A stretch of DNA of 64,000 bases from Mycobacterium interjectum (GCF_900078675.2 NZ_LT546237.1:4456672-4520671), one strand, 5' to 3'. Shown: positions 54,242 through 62,718, counted from the stretch's first letter. Numbers and translations: made by a program. Notes: generated by a model not told the origin, from the sequence alone.

Positions 54242-55591
54242 ATGCCTGGCAGCCTCGGGGACCTGAAGGGGATCGTCGGTTCCAAGCACGTCATCACCGA
54301 TACCGACGTGCTGGCCGGCCGCAGCGTCGACCACACCGGCCGCTATCGCGGGCGGGCCAGCGCGCTGGTGCGGCCGGGGTCGGCCGAGGAGGTCGCCGCG
54401 GTGCTGAGGGTGTGCCGCGACGCCGGGGCGCACGTGACGGTGCAGGGCGGCCGCACCTCGCTGGTGGCCGGCACCGTCCCCGAGCACGACGACGTGTTGC
54501 TGTCCACCGAACGGCTTTGCGCCGTCGGCGACGTCGACACCGTCGAACGCCGCGTGGAGGCCGGCGCCGGCGCCGCGCTGGCCGCCGTTCAAAGCGCCGC
54601 CACCGCGGCGGGTTTGGTGTTCGGCGTGGACCTGGCCGCCCGCGACACGGCGACCGTCGGCGGCATGGCCTCGACGAACGCCGGCGGCCTGCGCACGGTC
54701 CGCTACGGCAACATGGGCGAGCAGGTCGTCGGCTTGGCGGTGGCGCTGCCCGACGGTTCGCTGATGCGCCGCCACAGCCAGGTGCGCAGCGACAACACCG
54801 GCTACGACCTGCCGGCGCTGTTCGTGGGCGCCGAGGGCACCCTCGGCGTGATCACCGCGCTGGACCTGCGGTTGCACCCCACGCCGTCGCATCGGGTGAC
54901 GGCGGTCTGCGGGTTCGCCGACCTCGAGGCGCTGGTCGAGGCCGGCCGCTGCTTTCGGGACGTCGACGGGATCGCGGCGCTGGAGCTGATCGACGGCCGG
55001 GCCGCGGCGCTGACCGCCGAACACCTGGGGGTCGGCGCACCGGTCGCCGGCGACTGGCTGCTGTTGGTGGAGCTGGCGGCCGACCACGACCAAACCGATC
55101 GCCTCGCCGACCTGCTGGACGGCGTGCGGCCGTGCGGCGAACCCGCCGTCGGCGTGGATACCGCTGCGCAGCAACGGTTGTGGCGCGTTCGGGAAGGCCT
55201 CGCCGACGTGCTCGGGGTATACGGGCCGCCGCTGAAGTTCGACGTCTCGTTGCCGTTGTCGTCCATAGCCGAATTCGCAAGGCAGGCAGCCGATTTGATC
55301 GGCACGCGTGCTCCCGAGGCGCTGCCCGTGCTGTTCGGCCACGTCGGAGAGGGCAACCTGCACCTCAACGTGCTGCGCTGCCCGGCCGAGCGCGAGCGGG
55401 ATCTGTACGAGCCGATGATGGACCTCATCGCGCGGTGCGGGGGCAACGTGAGTTCCGAGCACGGCGTCGGCACCCGCAAGCGCCCCTACCTGGGCATGTC
55501 GCGGGAGCCCGCCGACATCGCCGCGATGCGGGCGGTCAAGGCCGCCCTGGACCCGACCGGCTACCTCAACGCCGCGGTGCTGTTCGACTGA
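54242..55591 (+). CDS. FAD-linked oxidase (Rv0161 homologue)
   Basis: A 449-residue glycolate oxidase/lactate dehydrogenase GlcD-type flavoprotein, same length as Rv0161. N-terminal PCMH FAD domain with VTVQGGRTSLVAGTVP and TVGGMASTNAGG; C-terminal FAD-oxidase domain with FGHVGEGNLHLN and SSEHGVGTRKRPYL. It oxidises a 2-hydroxy acid, probably D-lactate or D-2-hydroxyglutarate. A near-consensus extended -10 precedes it. Confidence 0.95.
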   Translation: MPGSLGDLKGIVGSKHVITDTDVLAGRSVDHTGRYRGRASALVRPGSAEEVAAVLRVCRDAGAHVTVQGGRTSLVAGTVPEHDDVLLSTERLCAVGDVDTVERRVEAGAGAALAAVQSAATAAGLVFGVDLAARDTATVGGMASTNAGGLRTVRYGNMGEQVVGLAVALPDGSLMRRHSQVRSDNTGYDLPALFVGAEGTLGVITALDLRLHPTPSHRVTAVCGFADLEALVEAGRCFRDVDGIAALELIDGRAAALTAEHLGVGAPVAGDWLLLVELAADHDQTDRLADLLDGVRPCGEPAVGVDTAAQQRLWRVREGLADVLGVYGPPLKFDVSLPLSSIAEFARQAADLIGTRAPEALPVLFGHVGEGNLHLNVLRCPAERERDLYEPMMDLIARCGGNVSSEHGVGTRKRPYLGMSREPADIAAMRAVKAALDPTGYLNAAVLFD

Positions 55592-55625
55592 TCGTGGTTG
55601 TGCCGTCTGACATACGCTGGGATTC

Positions 55626-55976
55626 ATGGCATCCGGAATCTTCGACACGCCCATTGTCAGGATCGTCAACAACTTATTCGGCGGACTGATCGACGCGCCC
55701 ATCGTCGGGCCACTGGTACGACGCGGGATGATCAAAATTCGCTATGTCGGCAGGCGTTCGGGTAAGACGATCCAGACCCCGGTCGGGTACCGCCGCTCCG
55801 GTGACGGCATCGTCATCAACGTCATGTCGCCCGATAGCAAGACATGGTGGCGAAACTTCCTCGGCGCGGGCGGGCCGATCACGCTGCTCAACTTCGACGG
55901 CGCCGACCGCACCGGACACGCGATCGCCGGCCGCGACGAGAAGGGCCGGGTCAAGGTCGCGGTGCAGCTCGACTAG
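55626..55976 (+). CDS. Deazaflavin (F420)-dependent nitroreductase family protein
   Basis: A 116-residue split-barrel protein of the Ddn/DUF385 family. YVGRRSGKTIQTPVGYRR and the later WWRNFLGAGGP are the F420-phosphate-binding and core motifs. Members reduce quinones or nitro compounds with F420H2. TACGCT sits 7 bases before ATG 55626, so the transcript is probably leaderless. Convergent with a TetR gene; a nested hairpin fills the gap. Confidence 0.9.
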   Translation: MASGIFDTPIVRIVNNLFGGLIDAPIVGPLVRRGMIKIRYVGRRSGKTIQTPVGYRRSGDGIVINVMSPDSKTWWRNFLGAGGPITLLNFDGADRTGHAIAGRDEKGRVKVAVQLD

Positions 55977-55987
55977 TCCTCTTCTTG

Positions 55988-56047
55988 CCGCGAGGGTGCG
56001 CAGTTGTACGCGTACGACGGCGTGTCGCCGTACAAACACGCTCGCGG
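55988..56047. terminator. 60-base nested hairpin between convergent genes
   Basis: The outer stem CCGCGAGGGTG (55988-55998) pairs with CACGCTCGCGG (56037-56047), one mismatch. The middle stem TTGTACG (56004-56010) pairs with CGTACAA (56029-56035). The inner stem is CGAC/GTCG. It lies between the nitroreductase and TetR 3' ends. Its outer arm resembles that of the hairpin at 61905-61967, suggesting a repeat family. Confidence 0.7.
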
Positions 56048-56056
56048 GGGATGGGG

Positions 56057-56596
56057 CTAGCTGGAGCCCTTGATCCCGACGGCGTGGCGCAACTGCTCCA
56101 GGAACTGGTCGGCGTCGTCGCTGCGGACGATGTAGTGCGAGATCGCGATCCGGATGACGGTCGCGGCCTTCACCGCGGCGTTGGGTCCCGAGAGGTGCCG
56201 TTGCAGGCCGGCGCGCATCTCCGGGATGACGCGACCGAACTGGGCCACGGTGTGCTCGGGCTCGACGTCGACCATGCGTACCCCCGAGTACGAATGCTGG
56301 AACTCGACGATGAATCGCAGCACGGCGTCGAGCTTGTCGACTCCCTTCAGCCCGGCGGTGGCCCTGACCAACCCACTCTCGAAGGCCTGCCGTTCGTATT
56401 GCGAAAACGCCGACAGCAGTTCCTCTTTGGACGCGAACCAACGGTAAAGCGTGGGGCGCGACACCCCCGCTTGCGCGGCCACCTCGGACAGGCTGAGCTT
56501 GGTCTGACCGTTGCGGCCGAGTACTTCGGCGGTGGCGTCGAGGATGCGCTGACGCGTGGAGGTGTCGATCTCTGCCGCTTGGGCCGGCTGGCTCAT
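56057..56596 (-). CDS. TetR family regulator of acyl-CoA cluster
   Basis: A 179-residue TetR protein with helix-turn-helix SLSEVAAQAGVSRPTLYRWFASKEE. ATG 56596 is chosen because TAAAGT lies 7 bases upstream, a leaderless arrangement. The promoter coincides with motif TGACAC-N14-GTAAAG that also precedes two other genes of the cluster, so it may bind there. It is downstream of, and codirectional with, thioesterase-like and SMP-30 genes. Ligand unknown, plausibly an acyl-CoA. Confidence 0.9.
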   Translation of the reverse strand: MSQPAQAAEIDTSTRQRILDATAEVLGRNGQTKLSLSEVAAQAGVSRPTLYRWFASKEELLSAFSQYERQAFESGLVRATAGLKGVDKLDAVLRFIVEFQHSYSGVRMVDVEPEHTVAQFGRVIPEMRAGLQRHLSGPNAAVKAATVIRIAISHYIVRSDDADQFLEQLRHAVGIKGSS

Positions 56597-56604
56597 AGCA
56601 GAAA

Positions 56605-56630
56605 CTTTACGAAGTATCGCCAACGTGTCA
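56605..56630 (-). promoter_or_regulatory. TGACAC-N14-GTAARG motif, site A
   Basis: Read on the minus strand: TGACAC, 14 bases, GTAAAG. It overlaps the stop of the thioesterase gene and ends 8 bp before the TetR ATG. Spacing is identical to sites B and C; it could be a -35/-10 pair, an operator, or both. Confidence 0.6.
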
Positions 56631-57461
56631 CGGCTTTTTCTTTTCCCGGCCAGGTCGCGCGCGCACCAGCACGGACTGCTGGATGGCGCCGACGGCGCCG
56701 CGCTCGTCGAACAGGGTGCCGACCGTGGTCCCGATGCCGTCCGGCCCGTAGCTGGTCTCCGCGCGGATGCCGATCCAGTCACCGTCGGGGATCCGGAACA
56801 CGTGCACGGCGAGGTCGGTGTTGAGGAACGTCCACTTGGTGATGTCCAGCTTGCTGCCGATGCCGTTGGCGCAGTCGGCCACCGCGAACAGCCGTTCCAG
56901 CGGCGTCATGGTCTCGCCTTTGACCAGGTCCACGGTCGGGTTGATCCAGGACTCGCCCGGGCCCGCGCTCAGCGGTTCGGTCAGCCAGAGCCACTCGAGG
57001 CTGTGCACGTAGTTGCGGTCCCAGTCCCTCGCCTTGAGGTTGCGGTTGCGGGCCTCGGTCCGCGGGCGCGGCAGCGGGGCGGCGGCGTGAGCGATCGCAA
57101 GCGTGTCCTGCTGCTGCAGGCGCCATCCGCTGGCGCGGGCCACCGGCCGCGGTTCGCCGTCGGGGCCCGGGGCGAGCATCTCGGCGCTGACCAGTTCGAT
57201 CTGCTTGCCGCCGCGCTGCACGTGAGAGCTGACCCACAGGTCACCCTCGGCCGGCACCCCGCCCAGCAGGTCGATGACGACCCGGGACAGCCGGGTGTCG
57301 TCGCGCCGGTCGCACCGTTCCAGCGCCCGGACCAGCAGCGCCGACACCGGCCCGCCATGCTGGATCGCCGCCGACCAGGTGCCGCGCGCCAGGTCGGTCG
57401 CCCGGAACTTCTCGCCCGGCGCCCCGGCGTCGTCGATCAGCTCGTAGTAGCAATCCGTCAC
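56628..57461 (-). CDS. Acyl-CoA thioesterase-like (TesB-type) protein
   Basis: A 277-residue double hot-dog protein. N-terminal TWSAAIQHGGPVSALLVRALERC and C-terminal WTFLNTDLAVHVFRIPDGDWIGIRAETSYGPDGIG are typical of the thioesterase-like superfamily found in actinobacterial catabolic clusters. It may hydrolyse acyl-CoA; catalytic residues are not certain. It starts at GTG 57461 with ribosome site GAGAGG, 19 bp after the SMP-30 gene. It ends in a basic KKKP. Confidence 0.85.
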   Translation of the reverse strand: MTDCYYELIDDAGAPGEKFRATDLARGTWSAAIQHGGPVSALLVRALERCDRRDDTRLSRVVIDLLGGVPAEGDLWVSSHVQRGGKQIELVSAEMLAPGPDGEPRPVARASGWRLQQQDTLAIAHAAAPLPRPRTEARNRNLKARDWDRNYVHSLEWLWLTEPLSAGPGESWINPTVDLVKGETMTPLERLFAVADCANGIGSKLDITKWTFLNTDLAVHVFRIPDGDWIGIRAETSYGPDGIGTTVGTLFDERGAVGAIQQSVLVRARPGREKKKP

Positions 57462-57480
57462 TCGTCCACCTCTCGGGGTG

Positions 57481-58299
57481 TCAGGGTAGGCCCGCGCCGG
57501 GCGTCTCGACCGTCACGGCGTCCAGCCGCGACTGCTTGGTCCCGATCAGGCGCCGGGGATACGCGTCGGTGCTGGACAGCAAGAACAGCGTGCGGCGCGA
57601 GGGGCCGCCGAGCGCGCACGCGATGGCGACCCGCTCGCCCATGTCAATGCGGTCGGTCACCACGCCGCCCTCGGTGATCCGCTCGAACTGGTGCGCCAGC
57701 GTCATGGACGCCCACACGCCGCCCTCGGCGTCGAGCGCGATCCCGTCGGGCGGCCCGTCGAGGCCGTCGGCGAAGACCCGGCGGTCGCCGAGCCCGCCGT
57801 TGGCGTCGATGGTGAACGCGGTCAGCCGGCGCGCGGTCGACTCGGCGACGATCAACGTCTTTCGGTCGGGGGTGATCACCATGCCGTTGGGAAAATCCAG
57901 GTCTTCTGCGACGACGGTGGCGGTGTCGTCGGGATCGAGGCGGATGATCGCGCCGCCGGAGAACGCCTGGCATCCGATGTAGGCCCGCCCGGTGTCGTCG
58001 ACGACCATGTCACCCAGATTGGCCGGCGTCAGATAAGCCAGATCGGCGATGGGGACGACCGTGTCGCCGTCGTAGCGCAGCACCTGCCGGTCTTCGCTCG
58101 AGGCGATCAGCAGTGACCCGTCGGGGCGGAACCCCAGGCCGGACGGGGAGCGCCCGGGCAGCGGCAACGTGGTCAGCGAGCCGCGCATGTCCGCGGTGTG
58201 AACGGCCTCGCCGAGCATGTCGGAGAACCACAGCAGTCCCTCGAACCAGCGCGGGCCCTCCCCGAAGCAGAAGCCGTTGGCCAGGGGCTCGGGAATCAT
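57481..58299 (-). CDS. SMP-30/gluconolactonase-like protein
   Basis: A 272-residue six-bladed propeller of the SMP-30/LRE family. Metal ligands are suggested by GEGPRW at the N terminus, LDFPNGMVITPD and LDGPPDGIALDAEGGVW. Family members hydrolyse lactones; the substrate here is unknown. ATG 58299 has a ribosome site and is 29 bp after motif site B. It leads an operon with the thioesterase-like gene and possibly TetR. Confidence 0.9.
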   Translation of the reverse strand: MIPEPLANGFCFGEGPRWFEGLLWFSDMLGEAVHTADMRGSLTTLPLPGRSPSGLGFRPDGSLLIASSEDRQVLRYDGDTVVPIADLAYLTPANLGDMVVDDTGRAYIGCQAFSGGAIIRLDPDDTATVVAEDLDFPNGMVITPDRKTLIVAESTARRLTAFTIDANGGLGDRRVFADGLDGPPDGIALDAEGGVWASMTLAHQFERITEGGVVTDRIDMGERVAIACALGGPSRRTLFLLSSTDAYPRRLIGTKQSRLDAVTVETPGAGLP

Positions 58300-58327
58300 C
58301 CTGCTAGGCCTTTCGACAAACTTTCCG

Positions 58328-58353
58328 CCTTACAAAACATCGCCGAAGTGTCA
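58328..58353 (-). promoter_or_regulatory. TGACAC-N14-GTAARG motif, site B
   Basis: On the minus strand TGACAC, 14 bases (sharing GGCGAT with site A), GTAAGG. Like site A it overlaps the stop codon of the gene upstream. It lies before the SMP-30 gene. Confidence 0.6.
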
Positions 58354-58842
58354 TGCAGGACGTGCGCCGGTGTCAATCTCGCCCAGTTCGCGCGCCACGG
58401 CCTCGTGGTAGGCGTCGATGCGCGCCGGGTTGGCCTGCTGGAAGAGCTGATCGGGCAGCGGGGCGTGCTTGTGCGCCTCGATCGTCATCGTCCGGGAGAA
58501 CAAGGTGATGTCCCGGCCCGGCCGGGTGAACCGGTAGGTGACGGTGATCCGGCCCTCGAGGCCGCCCTTCCCGTCGCGGTCGTGGCCGAGGCGGCCGACC
58601 GAATTGAACACGAACAGCGTGGGCCGGTCGGCGATGGCCAGTCGCCAGCTGAAGATCCGGTCGCCGTCCGGGCCGGCCTCCTCCCAGGTGTCGCCGACCT
58701 TGAGCGGCAGCTCGGGCAGCTTGCCGACGTGTGCGCTGCCGGGGTAGGTCCTCGTCCAATTCGCCGGATTGGTCACAAAGTCGTACACCGCCTCGGCGGG
58801 ATGGGCAAAGGCGGTCTCCGAGGTGCTCGTCACGATGCCCAA
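58351..58842 (-). CDS. SRPBCC family protein
   Basis: A 163-residue START-like protein: TSTSETAFAHPAEAVYDFVTNPANWTRTYPGS, then a central sheet and a C-terminal helix. The start is placed at TTG 58842 because GGGAGG lies 8 bases upstream and because the longer TTG start at 58872 would touch promoter motif C. The family binds lipophilic ligands. It is divergent from a thioesterase gene and probably shares a control region with it. Confidence 0.83.
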   Translation of the reverse strand: MGIVTSTSETAFAHPAEAVYDFVTNPANWTRTYPGSAHVGKLPELPLKVGDTWEEAGPDGDRIFSWRLAIADRPTLFVFNSVGRLGHDRDGKGGLEGRITVTYRFTRPGRDITLFSRTMTIEAHKHAPLPDQLFQQANPARIDAYHEAVARELGEIDTGARPA

Positions 58843-58873
58843 TTGCGTTGCCTCCCTGCGTCTGTTAGCCAAG

Positions 58874-58899
58874 CTTTACAAATCCTACTCAAAGTGTCA
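58874..58899 (-). promoter_or_regulatory. TGACAC-N14-GTAARG motif, site C
   Basis: On the minus strand TGACAC, 14 bases, GTAAAG. It lies in the gap between the SRPBCC gene and the divergent thioesterase gene. The spacing equals that of sites A and B although the spacer sequence differs more. Confidence 0.6.
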
Positions 58900-58939
58900 C
58901 GCTGAGCCGTGAGCTGCTAGCGCGAGAGATGGAGCGGAC

Positions 58940-59830
58940 TTGACCAAAGCTTCCGAGGAATCCGAGCAGACCGAGTGGACGGTGCAGGGCCTGCTGGATC
59001 TCTTCGACGTGCGGGCCGACGGGCAAGATCGGTTCACCGGCGACACCGGGATTGCCGTCGGCGACGAACGGCAGGTGGTGGAGGGCACCCAGGTGCTCGC
59101 CCAGGCGATCGTCGCGGTGGCCAAACGATTCCCGGACAAGTCCGTGCGCTCGGCGCACGCGGTGTTCTCCCGCGCGGTCACCGTCGGGCCGCCGATCGAA
59201 TTCGTGCTCGACGTGGTGGCCGAGGGCCGGTCCACCGCGACCGCCGTGGTCGCCGTGCACCAGAACGGTCGGCGCTGCCTGAGCATCACCGTGCTGGCCG
59301 ACGTCCCGACCGCCGACGTCATCCGTCACCACCTGCCGCGTCCCGACGTGGCCGCGCCCGCGGAGGCCAACCACTCGCCGATGCCGATGGTCGGACGCGA
59401 ACTGCGCCTGGTCGACGTCGTCGACGTGAACAGCCCCGACGAGGTCGGGCCGCCGGAGCTCTACGCGTGGCTGCACTACGAACCGATCCCCACCCGGGAC
59501 GACCTGGCCAAGGCGTTGCTGGCGTATTTCACCGGCCACCTTGGGATTTCGACCACCATGCGCGCGCACCCGGGCATCGGCACCGCCCAGGCGCACCTGA
59601 CCGTGTCCACCGCGCCGATGAGCATCTCCGTCGCGTTCCACGAACCGGTGCGCTGGGCGGGTTGGCTGCTCTACACCCACGAGAGCACCCAGGTCGGCGC
59701 GGGAATGTCGTACGTGCGCGGCACCGTGCACTCGCAAGAAGGCGAGCTGCTGTGCTCGTTTGCCCAGGAGGCGCTGATCCGTCCGCTGCGCACCAGCGAC
59801 ACGGCGATCGATTCCCGCGCGCGATTCTGA
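58940..59830 (+). CDS. Acyl-CoA thioesterase II-like protein
   Basis: A 296-residue double hot-dog protein: GLLDLFDV near the N terminus, VLAQAIVAVAKRFPDKSVRSAHAVFSRAV for the first domain, and a C-terminal domain with SYVRGTVHSQEGELLCSFAQEALIRP, the TesB-type end. It probably hydrolyses acyl-CoA. The start appears to be TTG 58940, preceded by ATGGAG; no ATG is available in frame. It lies 5 bp before an F420 oxidoreductase gene, so it is in an operon. Confidence 0.87.
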   Translation: MTKASEESEQTEWTVQGLLDLFDVRADGQDRFTGDTGIAVGDERQVVEGTQVLAQAIVAVAKRFPDKSVRSAHAVFSRAVTVGPPIEFVLDVVAEGRSTATAVVAVHQNGRRCLSITVLADVPTADVIRHHLPRPDVAAPAEANHSPMPMVGRELRLVDVVDVNSPDEVGPPELYAWLHYEPIPTRDDLAKALLAYFTGHLGISTTMRAHPGIGTAQAHLTVSTAPMSISVAFHEPVRWAGWLLYTHESTQVGAGMSYVRGTVHSQEGELLCSFAQEALIRPLRTSDTAIDSRARF

Positions 59831-59835
59831 CTGCT

Positions 59836-60750
59836 ATGCGTTTTACGATCACGCACCCGATGCACAGCCATCCGTACAACCCGGAGCTGGTGAGCGGGCA
59901 GGGCATCGCCACGGTGGCGGCGGCCGCCGAGGCGGCCGGGATTCACGGGTTCGGCTTCACCGACCACCCGGCACCGTCGCAGCGATGGCTGGAGGCCGGC
60001 GGACACGACGCCCTGGATCCTTTTGTCGCGCTGGGTTATGCGGCCGCCGGGACGACGACGCTGCGGCTGATCCCCAACATCGTGGTGCTGCCGTATCGAA
60101 ACCCGTTCGTGGTGGCCAAGTCCGGGTCCTCGCTGGACCTGCTTTCGGGCGGCCGCTTCACCCTCGCCGTCGGCGTGGGTTACCTCAAGCGTGAATTCGC
60201 GGCGCTGGGCGTGAATTACGACGAGCGCGCCGAGCTGTTCGATGAGGCGCTGCGGGTGATCCGGGCGATCTGGACCGGTGACGACGTCACCTTCGAGGGA
60301 AAGCATTTCACCGCCCGGGGCATCACGGCGCACCCACGACCGGCGAGCTGCCCACCGATCTGGATCGGCGGCAACACCACGACCGCGCGCCAGCGCGTCG
60401 CGCAGCACGGCGACGGTTGGTGCCCCTTTCCCGCTCCGCCGCAGCTCGCTCAGACCGCGGGCACCGCGGTGATCGACTCCGTGCAGCGCCTCACCGAGGG
60501 CATCGACGATCTGCGCCGGCGCTGCGACGCGGCGGGCCGCGACTGGTCGGCGATCGACGTCACCTTCACCAACTTCGAAGGCGGCAGCCCCGCGTCCGAT
60601 GAGTTCAACGCCGACGCGTACCTCGATGGACTGGAAAAGCTTGCGGCAGTGGGGGTGACGTGGGTGAGCGTCGGTCTGCCCGGCGACAGCGTGGCCCATG
60701 CGCTCGACACCCTCGACCGGTTCCGCACCCTAGTCATCGACGCGATGTAA
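59836..60750 (+). CDS. LLM-class F420-dependent oxidoreductase
   Basis: A 304-residue luciferase-like protein: GIHGFGFTDHPAPSQRW, TTTLRLIPNIVVLPYRNPFV, LDLLSGGRFTLAVGVGYLKREF and PPIWIGGNTTTARQRVAQHGDGW are the F420-pocket motifs. It probably oxidises or reduces a lipid or steroid-like acyl substrate with F420. ATG 59836 is 5 bp after the thioesterase gene, and its TAA is directly followed by the dehydrogenase ATG. Middle gene of a three-gene operon. Confidence 0.92.
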   Translation: MRFTITHPMHSHPYNPELVSGQGIATVAAAAEAAGIHGFGFTDHPAPSQRWLEAGGHDALDPFVALGYAAAGTTTLRLIPNIVVLPYRNPFVVAKSGSSLDLLSGGRFTLAVGVGYLKREFAALGVNYDERAELFDEALRVIRAIWTGDDVTFEGKHFTARGITAHPRPASCPPIWIGGNTTTARQRVAQHGDGWCPFPAPPQLAQTAGTAVIDSVQRLTEGIDDLRRRCDAAGRDWSAIDVTFTNFEGGSPASDEFNADAYLDGLEKLAAVGVTWVSVGLPGDSVAHALDTLDRFRTLVIDAM

Positions 60751-61899
60751 ATGGACTTCTCGCACGTCGAACTCTCCTACCAGGACCAGAAATTTCTTGA
60801 CGAGACCCGGGCCTTCATCGATAAGCACGTCACCGACGAGGTGCTCGCCCGTCAGCTTGAATTCGGCGAAAACTTCGACGAGCAAGTGCATTTGGCGCTC
60901 GGCGAGGCCGGTTATCTGGCCTCGGACTGGAAGGCAGAAACCGACGGCGGGTTCAGCCCGGTTCGGCGGCGCATCTTTGCGCTCGAGATCGCCCGGGCCC
61001 ACACGCCGTGGTACCACTGGGGCACCACGTCCGTCGTCGCGCGGCTGGTGCAGCAATTCGGCGCCCCGGAGCTCGCCGGCAAAGTCGTGCCCGGCGTGCT
61101 GTCCGGCGAGATCCGGCTGTGCCTGGGGTACACTGAGCCGGAGGGTGGCTCCGACGTCGCCACCTGCAAGACCCGGGCGGTGCGCGACGGCGACGCGTGG
61201 GTCATCAACGGCTCCAAGATGTTCACCTCGAACGCGCAGAACGCCCGGTACGTCTTTTTGCTCACCAACACCGACCCGCAGGGCCCGAAGCACAAGAACC
61301 TGACCATGTTTCTGGTTCCCCTGGATTCGCCTGGGATCGAGATCCAGGGCATCCGCACCTTGGACGGCGACCGCACCAACATCGTCTACTACAGCGACGT
61401 TCGCGTCGACGACCTGCACCGCATCGGCGAGGTGAACGGCGGCTGGACGGTGATGCGTGCGGCGCTGGACTCCGAGCACGGCATGGTTGATCCGGAAGAC
61501 CATGGCTTGCAATACATTGCGGCGATGGCCGGTCACGGCGACGTGATGGCCGAGGTGGTCGACACGGTAGCGGCGCTGGTTGCGAAGGTGGACGACCGGT
61601 CGGTGAAATACCGGCTCGGGCGCGCCGTCGCGCGGATGGAGGCGGCGCTGTCCACGCCCGGGATGTTCGGGCGCGTGGCGATCGCACAGACGATGCGCGA
61701 CATCGCCCCGGACCTGATGGACATCTTGGGGGCGGCGTCGGCGCTGCCCACCGACGCTCCGAGCGCCGCGAGCGACGGTGCGGCAGAACACCTTTACCGC
61801 CTTTCGTTGCCGCTCGGGATCTACGGCGGAACCCTCGAGGTGTTCCGCAACATGATCGCGCAGCACGCGCTGGGGCTCGGGCGTCCTCATTACGGCTAG
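60751..61899 (+). CDS. Acyl-CoA dehydrogenase
   Basis: A 382-residue ACAD: CLGYTEPEGGSDVATCKT (flavin/substrate signature), VINGSKMFTSNAQNARYV and C-terminal LYRLSLPLGIYGGTLEVFRNMIAQHALGLGRP. It desaturates an acyl-CoA; by context perhaps a branched or steroid side-chain substrate. It begins immediately after the preceding stop. Last gene of the plus-strand operon; a long hairpin follows. Confidence 0.94.
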   Translation: MDFSHVELSYQDQKFLDETRAFIDKHVTDEVLARQLEFGENFDEQVHLALGEAGYLASDWKAETDGGFSPVRRRIFALEIARAHTPWYHWGTTSVVARLVQQFGAPELAGKVVPGVLSGEIRLCLGYTEPEGGSDVATCKTRAVRDGDAWVINGSKMFTSNAQNARYVFLLTNTDPQGPKHKNLTMFLVPLDSPGIEIQGIRTLDGDRTNIVYYSDVRVDDLHRIGEVNGGWTVMRAALDSEHGMVDPEDHGLQYIAAMAGHGDVMAEVVDTVAALVAKVDDRSVKYRLGRAVARMEAALSTPGMFGRVAIAQTMRDIAPDLMDILGAASALPTDAPSAASDGAAEHLYRLSLPLGIYGGTLEVFRNMIAQHALGLGRPHYG

Positions 61900-61904
61900 C
61901 TTTC

Positions 61905-61967
61905 CCGCGAAAGTGCAACTACCGGCGGCGGTAATCGGGAAATGCGTCGCCAGTTGAACTTTCGCGG
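61905..61967. terminator. Long hairpin between convergent genes
   Basis: CCGCGAAAGTGCAACT (61905-61920) and AGTTGAACTTTCGCGG (61952-61967) pair over 16 bases with one mismatch, around a 31-base loop. It fills nearly the entire gap between the acyl-CoA dehydrogenase and the DUF427 gene ends. Confidence 0.75.
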
Positions 61968-61968
61968 C

Positions 61969-62634
61969 TTAAGTGAGCGGTAGCTCGGCGACGACGTCGA
62001 CGCGTGCGGCGTCGAAGCTCAGGAACCCCTTGATCGGCAGGCTCTCCGGGGGCGGGTCTTCATAACTCCACGCAACGTCCTCGATGGGGCCCACCGACCA
62101 GTAGGTGGCAAAGCCCTTGTAGTTGCAGTAGCTCGCTGTCTCCGATCGCCGCAGCAGGTCGGTGCGCACGTGTTGTGGGTTTATGTAGAGGCGAGGTTCC
62201 AGCGCGGTCTCGAACAGGATCAGCGTGTCGTCGGTGTCCACCAGCGTGGTGTCGCCCACCGAGACGCGCAGGTGTCGCCGCGTCGGGCGGCAGTCGACGC
62301 GGTGGTACGGATTCGGCGGGTAGTGCACCAGCTCGCGGCCTTCCTCCAGCCAGGTGTCGACCCCGTCCCAGGGCACGTGAACGTAGCCCGGCGCCTCGGG
62401 CTCCGGCTCGGCGGGTAAGTCGCCGACCTCGTCGGCCGGAAACACGTAGCTGAGCGGGCGGCCCCGTCGGTGCAGCATGAGCGCCCGCTCAGTGTCGATC
62501 ACCGGCCGGCCGCCCTTGATGCCCTGGACGCGCCGTGGGTGCGGCTCGATGTACACGACGTCGTCGGGAATCCCGGGCGAGAACCGCCCGGCCGGGTCGC
62601 TGCTGAGCGGACCGCGTCCGGCTACCAGGCTCAT
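61969..62634 (-). CDS. Tandem DUF427 protein
   Basis: A 221-residue protein with two DUF427 domains (about 30-115 and 120-215), the second with VDTDDTLILFETALEPRLYI and ASYCNYKGFATYWSV. It is a double-length relative of the single-domain protein at 26553-26933. ATG 62634 follows GAAAGGTGATC; the frame is open 18 codons further up. Function unknown. Confidence 0.9.
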   Translation of the reverse strand: MSLVAGRGPLSSDPAGRFSPGIPDDVVYIEPHPRRVQGIKGGRPVIDTERALMLHRRGRPLSYVFPADEVGDLPAEPEPEAPGYVHVPWDGVDTWLEEGRELVHYPPNPYHRVDCRPTRRHLRVSVGDTTLVDTDDTLILFETALEPRLYINPQHVRTDLLRRSETASYCNYKGFATYWSVGPIEDVAWSYEDPPPESLPIKGFLSFDAARVDVVAELPLT

Positions 62635-62718
62635 GGTGATCACCTTTCCAGCCGCCCTGCCGGATATCCACAGGCGGCTCGGCTGCATCGGACGTTATGT
62701 CGGGGCGGTCTGGCATAC

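Noticed and set aside
54074..55735. 553-codon minus-strand frame opposite the FAD-linked oxidase
   Set aside because: The plus strand encodes an intact 449-residue oxidase; the antisense frame has no recognisable features.
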